Below the pieces are notes generated by a model. It was not told the DNA's origin. It saw only the letters and a list, made by a program, of their open reading frames with translations, and did not search any database. The translations under genes and the position numbers were made by a program. This document shows positions 10,416 through 20,323 of a DNA stretch of 64,000 nt, in pieces. This DNA comes from Mycolicibacterium iranicum. Lineage in GTDB: Bacteria; Actinomycetota; Actinomycetes; Mycobacteriales; Mycobacteriaceae. The DNA is taken from assembly GCF_014190915.1 (NCBI RefSeq), contig NZ_JACHVU010000005.1:124001-188000 (forward strand), written 5' to 3'. Numbering within the stretch: the first letter of the stretch is position 1; every line of letters starts with the position of its first letter.

Positions 10416-12272
10416 GTGCGATTTCCTCGACGCCGACCTGACCACAATAACGACGCCGATGACGGCAACGACACGGAAGCGGACCACGGCGGGCGCCGGG
10501 GGCTGATGCCCGCTTTCGCCCGTCGCCGCGGCTTCCTCCTCGGAACCGCCGTGGTGGTCCTGATCGTGCTCGGATTGTGCTGCTGGGTAGCGTTTAACGC
10601 CTTCCAGGCGAAGTCGAATTTGGAACAGGCCCGCAATAGTGCACAGGATGCCAAAGAAGCCCTGCTGGACGGAAACACAGAAGCAGCGTCTATATCTGCA
10701 GACCAAGCGCTGGACCGCTCACAGGCGGCTCACGATGCCACCCACTCTCTCGCTTGGAACATCTTTTCAGCGGTCCCGTGGCTCGGTAGCCCGTTCAAGA
10801 CCGGCCAGCAGGTTACGGACGTAGTGCTAGGCCTTGCCTCTGATGTGCTGCGTCCCGCCGCGGACGTCGGTCTGGCAATTTCGCCAGATCAGCTATACCG
10901 GGACGGCCGGGTGGACGTCGACTTGCTACGCAGCCAAGAACCTCAGCTGCGCAATTTGTCTTCGAACGCTTCGCGTCTGAACGGCGACGCCGCCGCAATC
11001 GCTGACCCCCGGTACGTGTCACTGCTAGCGGATGCGCGTTCTGAATTGCAGAGTCAGATTTCCAGTATCACTTCAGTTATAGAAAACACGGCTTTGGCCG
11101 CTCGCTTGGCGCCCTCGATGATGGGGGCGGATGGGCCCCGTACCTACTTCATGGGCTTCCAGACGAACGCAGAGGCGCGGGGTACCGGGGGACTCTTAGG
11201 TGGCTACGGGATCCTCCGGTTCGATAATGGAATGCCAACTGTAGACACCCTAGCGTCCAACACTGATCTGGCCGATGCTGTCGCGCCGGTTGAACTCGGC
11301 GAGGAATACGACCAGCAGTACGGATTTCAGAACCCATTCACAGATTTTCGCAACAGTAATATTAGCCCGCATTTTCCTTATGCTGCGCAGATTTGGAGGG
11401 GGATGTGGCTAGAACAAACCGGTATGGAAGTTGACGGCGTCATAGCAATAGACCCCGTAGCGCTGAGTTATATTCTGGGCGCAGTTGGGCCGGTTACCCT
11501 GCCGAGCGGTGAAAAAGTTTCAAAAGAAAATGTCGTCGAACTGACCGAGTCGACCGCCTATAATCGGTTTCCGACCGACCAGCTTGCACGCAAGCAATAT
11601 TTGCAGGACATCGCTAACGCGGTCGTGACCAAGATGAGTGGGCCGGTGGCCTCCCCCCGGAAATTGCTTGACGCGCTCGGAAAGGCCGCTGGCGAGCGTC
11701 GCATCGCCGTATGGAGTTCAGTTCCAGAGGACCAAAAATTGCTCGAAAGCACTCCGCTCGCCCACGTCCTTCCTGATGATGTGGGACCCTACGCTGGAGT
11801 AGTCATTAACAATCTCGGGGGAAACAAACTCGACTACTACATGAGGACTCAGATTGAATACGCAGCAGATCAATGCCGAACTGAAACGCGCGCATCAACT
11901 GTAACTGTGAAATTGACAAACGCGGTGCCCAACGAACCATTACCTGACTATGTAGCAGGCGCGGCTGGACTCTCACCCGAATTGGGTCTCACGCTGCCGA
12001 CGGGCACTAGCGTTACATCGGTGCGTCTCTTCGGTACCGCGGGGTCGGAACTGTCCAGCGCAATTCTCAACGGTGAACAAGTGCCGGCGATTTTGTACAC
12101 CGAGCGTGGGCACCCCGTTTTTGAGGTTCAGGTCATCATCACACCCGGCCAAACCGCGAATATCATGTTTCAGCTCTCTGAGCCTTCGGTGCCAGGAGTT
12201 CCGCGTGCGCCCAGCCAACCCTTGGTGGAGACCGTTGTCCCGAAGGTGATGGTGCCCGAGTGCACCGAGTAA
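10416..12272 (+). CDS. DUF4012 membrane-anchored protein of a polysaccharide cluster
   Basis: The product is 618 residues with a GTG start and AAGGAAG upstream. The N-terminus is charged and disordered (about 1-38), a single transmembrane helix follows (about 40-62), and the remainder is predicted to face the outside. DUF4012 is recognised from the region around residues 220-420, with FMGFQTNAEARGTGGLLGGYG and later DGVIAIDPVALSYILGAVGPV. Proteins of this family are regularly found in actinobacterial and other Gram-positive exopolysaccharide loci, but no biochemical role is established to my knowledge. It is the first gene of the AT-richer block and precedes the chain-length/kinase gene by about 40 bp, so the two are probably cotranscribed. 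A role in surface attachment or export of the polymer is inference. Confidence 0.85.
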   Translation: MRFPRRRPDHNNDADDGNDTEADHGGRRGLMPAFARRRGFLLGTAVVVLIVLGLCCWVAFNAFQAKSNLEQARNSAQDAKEALLDGNTEAASISADQALDRSQAAHDATHSLAWNIFSAVPWLGSPFKTGQQVTDVVLGLASDVLRPAADVGLAISPDQLYRDGRVDVDLLRSQEPQLRNLSSNASRLNGDAAAIADPRYVSLLADARSELQSQISSITSVIENTALAARLAPSMMGADGPRTYFMGFQTNAEARGTGGLLGGYGILRFDNGMPTVDTLASNTDLADAVAPVELGEEYDQQYGFQNPFTDFRNSNISPHFPYAAQIWRGMWLEQTGMEVDGVIAIDPVALSYILGAVGPVTLPSGEKVSKENVVELTESTAYNRFPTDQLARKQYLQDIANAVVTKMSGPVASPRKLLDALGKAAGERRIAVWSSVPEDQKLLESTPLAHVLPDDVGPYAGVVINNLGGNKLDYYMRTQIEYAADQCRTETRASTVTVKLTNAVPNEPLPDYVAGAAGLSPELGLTLPTGTSVTSVRLFGTAGSELSSAILNGEQVPAILYTERGHPVFEVQVIITPGQTANIMFQLSEPSVPGVPRAPSQPLVETVVPKVMVPECTE

Positions 12273-12315
12273 GGATCGTCTGCACCTGCATGGACGTACC
12301 GTCGAAGGGGTTGGC

Positions 12316-13824
12316 TTGAATCTGCAAGACTTCGTCAAATTGATACGCATCCGGTGGATTACCGTCTGCGTGACATTGTTGATTGTGCTTTTGGGTGCAG
12401 TCGCCGTGACGCTTATGACGACACCGTTGTATCAGGCATCGACCCGGTTGTTCGTATCGACTACCGCGGGATCGTCCCTAGCTGAGACTTATCAGGGCAA
12501 CCGGTTTTCGCAGGAACGGGTGAAGTCATATTCCGAGTTGCTTATGGGTGAGACACTCGCCCAGCGCACGATCGATAAGCTCAACTTGAATATGGATGCG
12601 GCCGAGCTGCAGTCCAATATTTCTGCCAGCGCAAAACTAGACACGGTGCTCATCAATGTCGCTGTTCTAGATGCCTCGCCGGTGCGAGCGCGGGACATTG
12701 CTAATACCCTCTCGGACGAATTCGTATCGATGGTACGTGAACTAGAAACACCTGAGGATGGTGCGAGCGCGGACGCTCGTGTCGTGGTCGAACAGCGCGC
12801 GTCGATCCCTGACCATCCGGTTGTGCCAAAGACTTCCCGAAATATCGGAATTGGTGTCGTGCTCGGCTTAGCTCTAGGCATAGGTATCGCTGTGGTGCGG
12901 GACATGCTCGACAACACAGTCAAGGACCGCGAAACTGTCGAGCGAATTACGGGTTCAGGTATTGTCGGAAGTGTTCCATTGGACAAAGACAGGCGTAAGC
13001 AACCCGCAATTTCTTTTGATAACGACAACTCGGCTATAGCTGAGGCTTTTCGCAAACTTCGAACGAATCTGCAATTCCTTGCGGTCGACAATCCGCCTCG
13101 GGTGATCGTAGTGACAAGCTCGATGCCGAGCGAAGGTAAGTCCACTACGGCCATTAATCTGGCGCTTGCCCTTGCGGAGGCTGAGCACAAGGTTGTGCTC
13201 GTTGACGGAGATATGCGGAGGCCGACGCTGCATAGGTACCTTGACCTGGTAGGTCCTGTTGGTTTCAGTACTGTGCTCAGTGGCCAAGCTACCTTGGAAG
13301 AAGCGCTGCAACTTACGCGTTTCCCGGGGCTCACGGTGTTGACTTCCGGTGCAATTCCACCAAATCCAAGTGAACTTTTGGGCTCGCAATCGGCGCGCAA
13401 ACTGCTTTCCGAGCTTCGTGCGAAGTACGATTACGTGGTGGTCGATTCCACGCCCTTGCTCGCTGTGACGGACGCCGCAATTCTGGGGGCGGGCGCGGAC
13501 GGCGTGCTGATTATGGCTCGATATGGTCAGACTCGCCGTGAGCAGTTGACGCACGCGGTTGAGAACCTGCAGAACGTAGGTGCGCCGCTATTGGGCGCAG
13601 TCCTGACTCTCACGCCGATGCGGGGCGGCTCTTCATACACATACAGCTACGGGTATTACGGGGAGTATTCGTTGCCGAAAGATAACGGCAAGGATACGAG
13701 CCTTCAATCGGACCCAAGTGGTCCCGTCAATGAGCAACCTCAATCACCGCCGCCGCGACAGGCAGGTGGCGATGGAACTCAAACGGCCGGTGGCCGACGG
13801 CGGCGCCACGGAGGCAATCAATAG
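12316..13824 (+). CDS. Wzz-type chain-length regulator fused to BY tyrosine kinase (Wzc/CpsCD-like)
   Basis: The fused protein controls polymer length and couples assembly to autophosphorylation. Its 502 residues show an N-terminal Wzz domain between two transmembrane helices (about 15-36 and 176-194), with a PxxP-like segment IPDHPVVPKTSR just before the second. The cytoplasmic kinase follows: Walker A SSMPSEGKST (about 268-277), Walker A' VVLVDGDMRRP (about 293-303) and Walker B YVVVDSTP. A tyrosine cluster, YTYSYGYYGEY at about 441-451, is the expected autophosphorylation tail, but here it is followed by a further 50 Pro/Gly-rich residues. The start is TTG with GAAGGGG upstream. A matching low-molecular-weight phosphatase lies at 31.1 kb. 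Such fused kinases are typical of Wzy-dependent export and unusual in mycobacteria. Confidence 0.92.
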   Translation: MNLQDFVKLIRIRWITVCVTLLIVLLGAVAVTLMTTPLYQASTRLFVSTTAGSSLAETYQGNRFSQERVKSYSELLMGETLAQRTIDKLNLNMDAAELQSNISASAKLDTVLINVAVLDASPVRARDIANTLSDEFVSMVRELETPEDGASADARVVVEQRASIPDHPVVPKTSRNIGIGVVLGLALGIGIAVVRDMLDNTVKDRETVERITGSGIVGSVPLDKDRRKQPAISFDNDNSAIAEAFRKLRTNLQFLAVDNPPRVIVVTSSMPSEGKSTTAINLALALAEAEHKVVLVDGDMRRPTLHRYLDLVGPVGFSTVLSGQATLEEALQLTRFPGLTVLTSGAIPPNPSELLGSQSARKLLSELRAKYDYVVVDSTPLLAVTDAAILGAGADGVLIMARYGQTRREQLTHAVENLQNVGAPLLGAVLTLTPMRGGSSYTYSYGYYGEYSLPKDNGKDTSLQSDPSGPVNEQPQSPPPRQAGGDGTQTAGGRRRRHGGNQ

Positions 13825-13926
13825 CATGCCTTTGATCCGTCCAGAATGAATGCGAGCCGAATGGGCATCGATTGCCCGTGTTCGTCAGGTTCGCCCTAGG
13901 TGGTGGCATGGCGTCACGTCACAACC

Positions 13927-14823
13927 TCACTCGGGCGCTCGCGCATAGACACTAAGTATGTTGCGGGGAAGCATCCCCGCCTTCGCGGAAGCCTCCAGAA
14001 GTTGGCCTGCGGGTCTGGCCGCGCGAGATGGCAGTCCAATCGAGGTTAGGTATTCACTCATTCTGAGTCCGTAGCCAATAGTCGGTTCGGCTGCAAGTGG
14101 TATAAAACCCTCGCGAGTGAGCAGAGCCTCGATCCCATTGCGGGTGTACTGCCGACGATGGAAATGATTAATGCGCCGATCGAACACGCGACGATGGCGG
14201 TCATTCGTCAGCTTTCGTAGCAGATGGGCGCCGCGATCAATTGAACAGTACCGGGGCGTAGAAAAGAAAAGAATGCCGCCGGGCCGCAGCAATGCGCGTG
14301 CGCCCCGCAGCAACTCTTGGGGTTCGTCCACATGTGCGAGGACGCACCACATTGTGACCGCATCATACTTACCGGTGCTTTCTGCTAATACGCGCAGATC
14401 GTCACTGAGTACTAAATCAATGCCGTGCCGGTTCTTGCACTCATTAATCGCCGGCTGCGAGACTTCATTTCCGCCGACTGAGAAGCCGCAGTCGCGAGCC
14501 GTGGCTAAGAAGTCACCGCCTCCCGCTCCGACGTCGAAAAGGCGTGGCTGCTGAACCTCGGGGAGCAGCGTCCTTAATCGCGCCAAAGTCTGGTGATGTC
14601 GGACAGTAAGAGAAGGTTCGTTCGCCGATTCGAGGTAGCGCTGGTAATTAGAGTCGACGTTGTACTGATCGTTGTGGCTCACAGGTTGGGCGGCCCCGAA
14701 GTAGAAAAACGCCGAACCGCAGCCGGAACACTGTTTGACAAACTGGGGCCGAGGCGGGCTCACAACCCGCATTCCGGCTGCTCCACACGCTGGACATTCA
14801 TCATCCGAACTGCTTTCGACCAT
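13927..14823 (-). CDS. SAM-dependent methyltransferase with N-terminal zinc ribbon
   Basis: The product is about 298 residues from the ATG that follows GAGGGGGAG. A start 16 codons upstream is possible but lacks such a site. Cysteine pairs CPACG and CSGCG in the first 40 residues form a zinc ribbon. A class I methyltransferase core follows, with motif I LFDVGAGGGDFLATA and a late LLRPGGILFFSTPRY. This architecture is common in sugar methyltransferases of O-antigen and exopolysaccharide clusters. It is the only minus-strand gene between the DUF4012 gene and 23 kb, so it is not in the main operon. The sugar position it methylates cannot be read from the sequence. Confidence 0.85.
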   Translation of the reverse strand: MVESSSDDECPACGAAGMRVVSPPRPQFVKQCSGCGSAFFYFGAAQPVSHNDQYNVDSNYQRYLESANEPSLTVRHHQTLARLRTLLPEVQQPRLFDVGAGGGDFLATARDCGFSVGGNEVSQPAINECKNRHGIDLVLSDDLRVLAESTGKYDAVTMWCVLAHVDEPQELLRGARALLRPGGILFFSTPRYCSIDRGAHLLRKLTNDRHRRVFDRRINHFHRRQYTRNGIEALLTREGFIPLAAEPTIGYGLRMSEYLTSIGLPSRAARPAGQLLEASAKAGMLPRNILSVYARAPE

Positions 14824-15284
14824 GATCGCTATCTCCCCCTCGCGGCGCACCGACGCTTCTTCCCCGCTCACCGGATCATAACCGGTTCACGACCCGTCGA
14901 TTGAGCCATCGGTTGCTTTGCCGCAAATGCCGATGGGTTCTTTGCCGAGTAGAATGGCGGGGGTCAGGCCTGTAGTTCGACAGGTGCACGCAATCGTCCG
15001 GGGGTTGACGTCGACTTTTAGTGCATCTTGTATTGATGTGGCACGTTCGCATCAGTGCGCTCGAGACGATCGACGAGGTGGGGTGCAGCTGATCTGCAGG
15101 GTGGGGTTGTTCGCACTTACCGGGGGGAAGGGGTTCCAGCAGGTGGGGGTGCCGATTTGACGGCGGGATATCACGACCGCCATGTCCACCGAAGAAGCGA
15201 TTCACAAAAGCGGCGGCGCGTCCGCCAGCTGAAACCGCAGGACGTCGCATACGCGGGCGGCTGCCGATCAACGAAGGTTTCCGG
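14824..15284. other. Intergenic region upstream of gmd
   Basis: This 461-base spacer lies between the divergent methyltransferase and gmd. A candidate promoter toward gmd is listed separately. No open frame here looks like protein and no strong hairpin is seen. Confidence 0.5.
15005..15033 (+). promoter_or_regulatory. Candidate promoter for the gmd-fcl operon
   Basis: TTGACG and TTGTAT are separated by 17 bases, close to a sigma-A-type pair. It lies about 250 bases upstream of gmd, giving a long leader whose role is unknown. Confidence 0.3.
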
Positions 15285-16340
15285 ATGACAAAACGTGCGT
15301 TAATTACGGGTATTACGGGACAGGATGGTTCGTACCTAGCTGAGCTACTGCTCAGCAAAGGGTATGAAGTTCACGGTTTGATTCGTCGAGCCTCGACTTT
15401 CAACACTTCGAGGATCGATCATCTTTATGTCGACCCCCATCTGCCCGATGCGAAGTTATTTCTTCACTACGGTGACCTCAGCGATGGAGCGCGGCTGGTG
15501 ACACTACTCGCAGCTCTCGATCCGGACGAGGTGTATAACCTTGCGGCGCAGTCGCATGTGCGCGTGTCCTTCGACGAGCCGGAACATACTGCTGACACCA
15601 CCGGCACGGGCACTATACGGATGCTGGAAGCTGTTCGCCTGTCCGGTATCAAGACTCGGTTCTACCAGGCCTCCTCATCTGAGCTTTATGGGGCTACGCC
15701 ACCCCCCCAGAACGAAGACACCCCTTTCTACCCGCGATCGCCCTACGCCGCCGCAAAGTTGTATAGCTACTGGATAACCAAGAATTACCGGGAGGGCTAC
15801 GGTCTCTTTGCGGTGAATGGAATTCTTTTCAATCATGAATCCCCTCGCCGAGGCGAGACCTTTGTGACGCGAAAGATCACTCGTGCAGTTGCTGCTATAA
15901 AGGCGGGTAAGCAGGATTACGTTTACATGGGCAACCTGGATGCGGTGCGCGACTGGGGGTATGCCGCGGAGTATGTCGAGGGCATGTGGCGAATGTTGCA
16001 AACAGACGAGCCAGACGACTACGTGCTCGCCACGGGCGTGGGGATCACAGTCCGAGAATTTCTCGATATCGCGTTCAGTCACGCAGACCTTGACTGGCGG
16101 GATCACGTCAAGTTTGACGAGCGTTACCTTCGGCCCACCGAGGTCGACGCACTAATCGGCGACTCCTCGCGCGCGCGCAAAAGGCTGGGTTGGGTACCCT
16201 CGGTTGACGGACGAGCGCTCGCACGGTTGATGGTTGACGCCGATATTGAAGCGCTTTCGCACGAGGGGAGGCCTTGGATAGACAAGGTCGCACTGGATTC
16301 CTGGATCACGCCGAACGCAGCGGACGTGTACGCGCAATGA
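15285..16340 (+). CDS. gmd: GDP-mannose 4,6-dehydratase
   Basis: The enzyme converts GDP-D-mannose to GDP-4-keto-6-deoxymannose, the first step to GDP-L-fucose and related 6-deoxyhexoses. The 351-residue short-chain dehydrogenase has the NADP-binding [10 protein letters not shown] at about 9-18, the catalytic Ser-Ser-Glu at 131-133 and Tyr154/Lys158 in YAAAK. The GMD-specific [16 protein letters not shown] segment is also present. The stop overlaps the ATG of the fucose synthase gene (ATGA), so the two are coupled. Substrate can come from manA-manB-manC, which are all present near the right end of the window. Confidence 0.97.
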   Translation: MTKRALITGITGQDGSYLAELLLSKGYEVHGLIRRASTFNTSRIDHLYVDPHLPDAKLFLHYGDLSDGARLVTLLAALDPDEVYNLAAQSHVRVSFDEPEHTADTTGTGTIRMLEAVRLSGIKTRFYQASSSELYGATPPPQNEDTPFYPRSPYAAAKLYSYWITKNYREGYGLFAVNGILFNHESPRRGETFVTRKITRAVAAIKAGKQDYVYMGNLDAVRDWGYAAEYVEGMWRMLQTDEPDDYVLATGVGITVREFLDIAFSHADLDWRDHVKFDERYLRPTEVDALIGDSSRARKRLGWVPSVDGRALARLMVDADIEALSHEGRPWIDKVALDSWITPNAADVYAQ

Positions 16341-17329
16341 CCCAGAATGTTCCTTACTTGCCGCAAAAACTGGATCGCGGGGCGGCTTTCTACGTCGCAG
16401 GGCATCGGGGGTTGGTCGGATCGGCCATCGTGCGACGTCTCGAAGCTGCAGGCTTCACGAACATTGTGGGGAAGACTTCCGCCGAACTTGATTTGAAAAA
16501 CCGCGACGACGTCTTTTCATTCTTCGAATCGACTGCACCGCAATATGTCGTTCTGGCAGCCGCTAAGGTCGGAGGCATTCTTGCAAACAGTACGTTCCCG
16601 GTCGACTTTCTCAGCGAGAATATTAGAATTCAAGTAAATGTCTTGGACGCCGCTCAACGCGAAGGTGTCGAACGTTTGTTGTTCTTGGGGTCTTCGTGTA
16701 TATACCCCAAGTTTGCTGAACAGCCGATTCGTGAAGAGTATCTTCTGACGGGGCACCTTGAGCCGACGAATGATGCGTACGCGATAGCTAAGATCGCCGG
16801 CATCCTTCACGTTCAAGCAGTTCGACGGCAATATGGCTTGCCCTGGATTTCCGCCATGCCGACGAACTTGTACGGGCCCCATGACAACTTCTCCTCAGCG
16901 GGTTCACACGTACTTCCCGCTCTGATTCGTCGTTACGACGAGGCGGTTACTTTGGGTCGTGAGTCCGTGACGAATTGGGGCACGGGATCGCCGCGCCGCG
17001 AATTCCTGCATTCAGACGATCTGGCGGACGCATGCTTGCACCTGCTCGAAACCTACGACGGGCCAGACCATCTCAACATTGGGTGCGGCACCGATGTGAC
17101 GATCCGAGAGATCGCGGAAACCGTTTCCTCCGTCGTCGGATACACCGGGAAGACCCACTGGGACGCGTCTAAGCCCGACGGGACGCCGCAAAAGCTTCTT
17201 GACGTATCCAAGCTGGCTGAGGCGGGTTGGACTCCGAAAATCAGTTTGGAGGATGGGATTCGGCGCACCGTGGACTGGTACCGGGAAAATGCACACCTTG
17301 TGCGCAACGACGCCGCGGCGGCCTCATGA
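16337..17329 (+). CDS. fcl: GDP-L-fucose synthase (epimerase/reductase)
   Basis: The enzyme epimerises C3 and C5 and reduces C4 of the Gmd product to give GDP-L-fucose. Its 330 residues include the nucleotide loop [16 protein letters not shown] at about 20-35, the family-typical [22 protein letters not shown] and catalytic Tyr148/Lys152 in YAIAK. The [12 protein letters not shown] and [11 protein letters not shown] blocks follow. The start is fixed by the ATGA overlap with gmd. L-fucose is not a normal constituent of the mycobacterial core wall, although fucosylated glycolipids exist in some species, so the gene pair fits a dedicated polysaccharide or glycolipid. Confidence 0.96.
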   Translation: MTQNVPYLPQKLDRGAAFYVAGHRGLVGSAIVRRLEAAGFTNIVGKTSAELDLKNRDDVFSFFESTAPQYVVLAAAKVGGILANSTFPVDFLSENIRIQVNVLDAAQREGVERLLFLGSSCIYPKFAEQPIREEYLLTGHLEPTNDAYAIAKIAGILHVQAVRRQYGLPWISAMPTNLYGPHDNFSSAGSHVLPALIRRYDEAVTLGRESVTNWGTGSPRREFLHSDDLADACLHLLETYDGPDHLNIGCGTDVTIREIAETVSSVVGYTGKTHWDASKPDGTPQKLLDVSKLAEAGWTPKISLEDGIRRTVDWYRENAHLVRNDAAAAS

Positions 17330-17556
17330 CGGCGAAAGGCGGAGATGCTCACAACCGTGTTCGGACGCGTTGGTGGCCGGTGGTCCCTATTTACGAGTGT
17401 CGTTGTCTCAGAGGAGATCCAAAGGTATTCCGTGACAGCATCAGAGCGGCCGTTCGCCGCCTGCCCACAGCACTCGAACCAATCGATTGTTGCCATGCTA
17501 TCGGAACCACTGGAGACGTCTTGAGTTCAACTACACCCTACGAGCCGAGTAGGTAG
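17326..17556 (+). CDS. Possible small ORF coupled to fcl
   Basis: A 76-codon frame starts at an ATG that overlaps the fcl stop (ATGA) and ends eight bases before the next glycosyltransferase. The product has no recognisable domain, four cysteines and an Arg-rich composition. Its position is what a real coupled gene would have, but its residue make-up is not convincing. It may simply be intergenic sequence. Confidence 0.2.
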   Translation: MTAKGGDAHNRVRTRWWPVVPIYECRCLRGDPKVFRDSIRAAVRRLPTALEPIDCCHAIGTTGDVLSSTTPYEPSR

Positions 17557-17563
17557 GCGACCA

Positions 17564-18802
17564 ATGCCTCGGCCTCTCAGTGTGCTGATTCTTGGTTTGA
17601 ACTACCCGCCGGAACGCACCGGGATCGCCCCGTATACGGGTGCTCTCGCTACGGGTTTGAGCGCCTGTGGGCACCGAGTGCGCGTTCTGGCCGCCCATCC
17701 GCATTACCCAGAGTGGGCAATACACGATGGGTACGGCGGGTGGGCTCGACGCGGCGTGTTCGGCGGTGTCGAAGTTAACCGTCTGCTGCATTATGTCCCG
17801 CGGTCACCCCGCGGCGTTCGGCGTCTAGTATCCGAATTGACTTTTGGAATACGGCTAATCTCATCCCGTTGGCGTGTACCAAGGGTCGTCATTGTTGTAT
17901 CGCCGTCGCTGTTCTCGTCGGCCCTGGCAGTGGCTAGATCGAAATTTGGCGTCCGCCGCCCCGTGTTAATCACCTGGGTTCAGGACATCTACTCGTTAGG
18001 GATGGAGGAAACTGGCGAGGGCGGTCGACTTGTGCGTCTCATTACGCGATGGGTCGAGTCATTCACTCTTCGCGCTTCCGACAAAGTGGTGGTCATTCAC
18101 CCTCGCTTCAAGGAATACCTGGTTCGACATCTTGGAGTACCCGAGCATCTTGTAGTAGTCATACGTAATTGGACACATCTCCCCCCATTGCCTGAAACCG
18201 ATTGCAACCGTGCCAAGGAAATACTCGGGTGGCCTACGGGTGTGACACTTGCTGTGCACACCGGGAACATGGGCGCCAAGCAAGGATTACGAAATGTCGT
18301 AGATGCTGCACGACTCGCGGATCAAATGGGTGCGGCAGCGCACTTTGTGCTCGTCGGTGATGGCAGCGAAAGACGAGCTTTGGAAGCACTGGCGGAGGAT
18401 GTATCTCGAATCACCTTCGTCCCCGCGCTCGATGACGGGGCCTATCGTGTAGCGCTTAGTGCGGCAGATGTGCTGTTGGTGAATGAGCAGCCGGGTGTTG
18501 CAGCCATGGCGGTACCCAGCAAGCTGACATCCTATTTCGATGCGGGCAGGCCGATCATCGCGGCTACCGATCGTAGTGGCACTGCGGCAGCCGAGGTTAC
18601 TGCTGCGGGGGCGGGAACTGTTGTACCAGCGGGGGATCCAGCGCAGCTGTTAGAGGCGGTCATGATGTTCGGCGCGGATCCCGAAACGGCCTCCCGTCTA
18701 GGGCGCAACGGCCGCCGATATCGCGAGACGCAACTTGATCAAGATGTCGCACTCCAGAAGTGGGCGAGTTTGATCGAGTCTGCCGTCGAACAGGACGGAT
18801 GA
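17564..18802 (+). CDS. Glycosyltransferase family 4 (WcaI-like)
   Basis: The 412-residue retaining GT-B enzyme is expected to add a sugar from a nucleotide donor to the growing lipid-linked repeat unit in the cytoplasm. The N-terminal acceptor domain starts VLILGLNYPPERTGIAPYTGAL, the signature of the WcaI branch often found beside GDP-fucose genes. The C-terminal donor domain shows HTGNMGAKQGLRNVVDAA, FVLVGDGSERRALE and the EQPGVAAMAVPSKLTSYFDAGRP segment that contains the donor-binding region. It follows fcl after 235 bp. GDP-fucose is a reasonable donor by context, but this cannot be read from motifs. Confidence 0.9.
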   Translation: MPRPLSVLILGLNYPPERTGIAPYTGALATGLSACGHRVRVLAAHPHYPEWAIHDGYGGWARRGVFGGVEVNRLLHYVPRSPRGVRRLVSELTFGIRLISSRWRVPRVVIVVSPSLFSSALAVARSKFGVRRPVLITWVQDIYSLGMEETGEGGRLVRLITRWVESFTLRASDKVVVIHPRFKEYLVRHLGVPEHLVVVIRNWTHLPPLPETDCNRAKEILGWPTGVTLAVHTGNMGAKQGLRNVVDAARLADQMGAAAHFVLVGDGSERRALEALAEDVSRITFVPALDDGAYRVALSAADVLLVNEQPGVAAMAVPSKLTSYFDAGRPIIAATDRSGTAAAEVTAAGAGTVVPAGDPAQLLEAVMMFGADPETASRLGRNGRRYRETQLDQDVALQKWASLIESAVEQDG

Positions 18803-18923
18803 TGTTGGCATCCAAGACTTTACCGGCTACGCCGTGCGGCCTTACTGCCGCGACAAGAGATGTGGGAAAACAACGCAGCCTGGTCGGATGCGGTGTGAGT
18901 GCTATCCGAGAGGGGGACGAATC

Positions 18924-20183
18924 GTGAAAATCGCGATCATGGGCCTGGGTTATGTCGGCATCACGGCCGCGGCGTGCCTTGCCAGCCTGGGACACGATGT
19001 GGTCGGGGTAGACCCGAACGAAACTAAGGTGAAAGCCGTCTTGGAGGGAAGATCGCCCGTCACTGAACCGGGCGTCGAAGAGCTGATACGCAAAGCCAGA
19101 GAAGAATCTAAGCTCACAGCCACCACTGTTCTGGGGCCGGCTATTGCCGATGCACGACTAATTATTGTCTGTGTCGGAACACCGAGCGCTGTCGACGGCT
19201 CCCATAACATGACCCATATTGCAGAGGTCTCTCGGCAGCTCGCGGAATATATTAAAGCTCACCCGAAACGTGCATTGACGGTTGCGTATCGCTCCACTAT
19301 CCGACCCGGGACGACGGAAGAACTCATACAACCAATCTTTGAAAGCATTCTTGGCGAAGAAGTACATCGCGTCGAACTGGTATACAACCCGGAATTTCTG
19401 CGCGAATCCTCTGCTGTGCGTGATTTTTTTGATCCACCTAAAATTGTGATCGGCACTAAGACCGGCGACCCGTGCGAGGTGCTCGATACGATCAACGGCG
19501 GCATCGACGCGCCCGTGTTTTACGTTAGGTATCGCGAAAGCGAGATCACAAAGTTTGTCGACAACACTTTTCATGCGGTGAAAACTGTCTTTGCGAACGA
19601 GATAGGCCGCCTCTGCGTACAACTCGGGATCAGCGCGGCCGAAATTCACCGCATTTTCGTCTCCGACACGAAATTGAACGTGTCACCATATTATCTTAGG
19701 CCTGGCGGAGCGTTTGGGGGTTCGTGCCTGCCGAAAGATGTCAGGGCACTGCAGCATATTTCTCGCTTATCTGGTGGCTTCACCCACCTAATTGATTCGC
19801 TAATTGCAAGCAACGAGGCGCATAAGTCGTTCCTGTTCGATCATGCGACACAGGGGCTCAAACACGGAGCTAGTGTATTGATGCTTGGACTTGCTTTCAA
19901 AGACAACAGTGATGACCTGCGGGAAAGTCCAAACGTGGACATGGCACGTATGTTGATCACCGCAGGCTATGACCTATCGATCTTTGATCCGTATGTAGAA
20001 CCGCAAAACCTTATCGGACAGAATCTCGGTGTGTTGTCCAATTCCCCCTTCATTCGACAGATGCTGGTGAGCGAATCAGTCGCTGAGAGCAGAGAGTGGG
20101 ATCTGGTCATCGATACGAGAGGGGCAGCGTCGCGCTATAACTTGAAAGCCGGAACGATAGTTGATGTGAATAAGCTCGCGTGA
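18924..20183 (+). CDS. GDP-mannose 6-dehydrogenase (AlgD-like)
   Basis: This NAD-dependent four-electron dehydrogenase should oxidise GDP-mannose to GDP-mannuronic acid. The 420-residue protein has GLGYVG at 7-12, CVGTPS near 83-88, NPEFLRES at about 155-162 and the catalytic cysteine 268 in GGAFGGSCLPKDVRAL. Its active-site block, the adjacent LNVSPYYLRPG and the DDLRESPNV helix read much more like AlgD than UDP-glucose dehydrogenase, which favours GDP-mannose, but substrate remains an inference. The GTG start has GAGAGGGGG eight bases upstream. An acidic mannuronate or a derivative would make the polymer anionic. Confidence 0.85.
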   Translation: MKIAIMGLGYVGITAAACLASLGHDVVGVDPNETKVKAVLEGRSPVTEPGVEELIRKAREESKLTATTVLGPAIADARLIIVCVGTPSAVDGSHNMTHIAEVSRQLAEYIKAHPKRALTVAYRSTIRPGTTEELIQPIFESILGEEVHRVELVYNPEFLRESSAVRDFFDPPKIVIGTKTGDPCEVLDTINGGIDAPVFYVRYRESEITKFVDNTFHAVKTVFANEIGRLCVQLGISAAEIHRIFVSDTKLNVSPYYLRPGGAFGGSCLPKDVRALQHISRLSGGFTHLIDSLIASNEAHKSFLFDHATQGLKHGASVLMLGLAFKDNSDDLRESPNVDMARMLITAGYDLSIFDPYVEPQNLIGQNLGVLSNSPFIRQMLVSESVAESREWDLVIDTRGAASRYNLKAGTIVDVNKLA

Positions 20184-20323
20184 GGTTCGCTTCGGCGGCT
20201 ACACGCGGTCGCCGCGCGATGGGCTAGACCAACCGATCATGCTAGCCTCTAGTTTGGTCGGCTGTCGGCATTGGGGGGGAGGGATCGGGAGACCGGCTCA
20301 GTGAGCCAGGTTCCCGGAAGAAA

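Noticed and set aside
13862..13879. GGGCA...TGCCC hairpin after the BY kinase gene as a terminator
   Set aside because: The stem is only five base pairs and there is no T-run; too weak to list.
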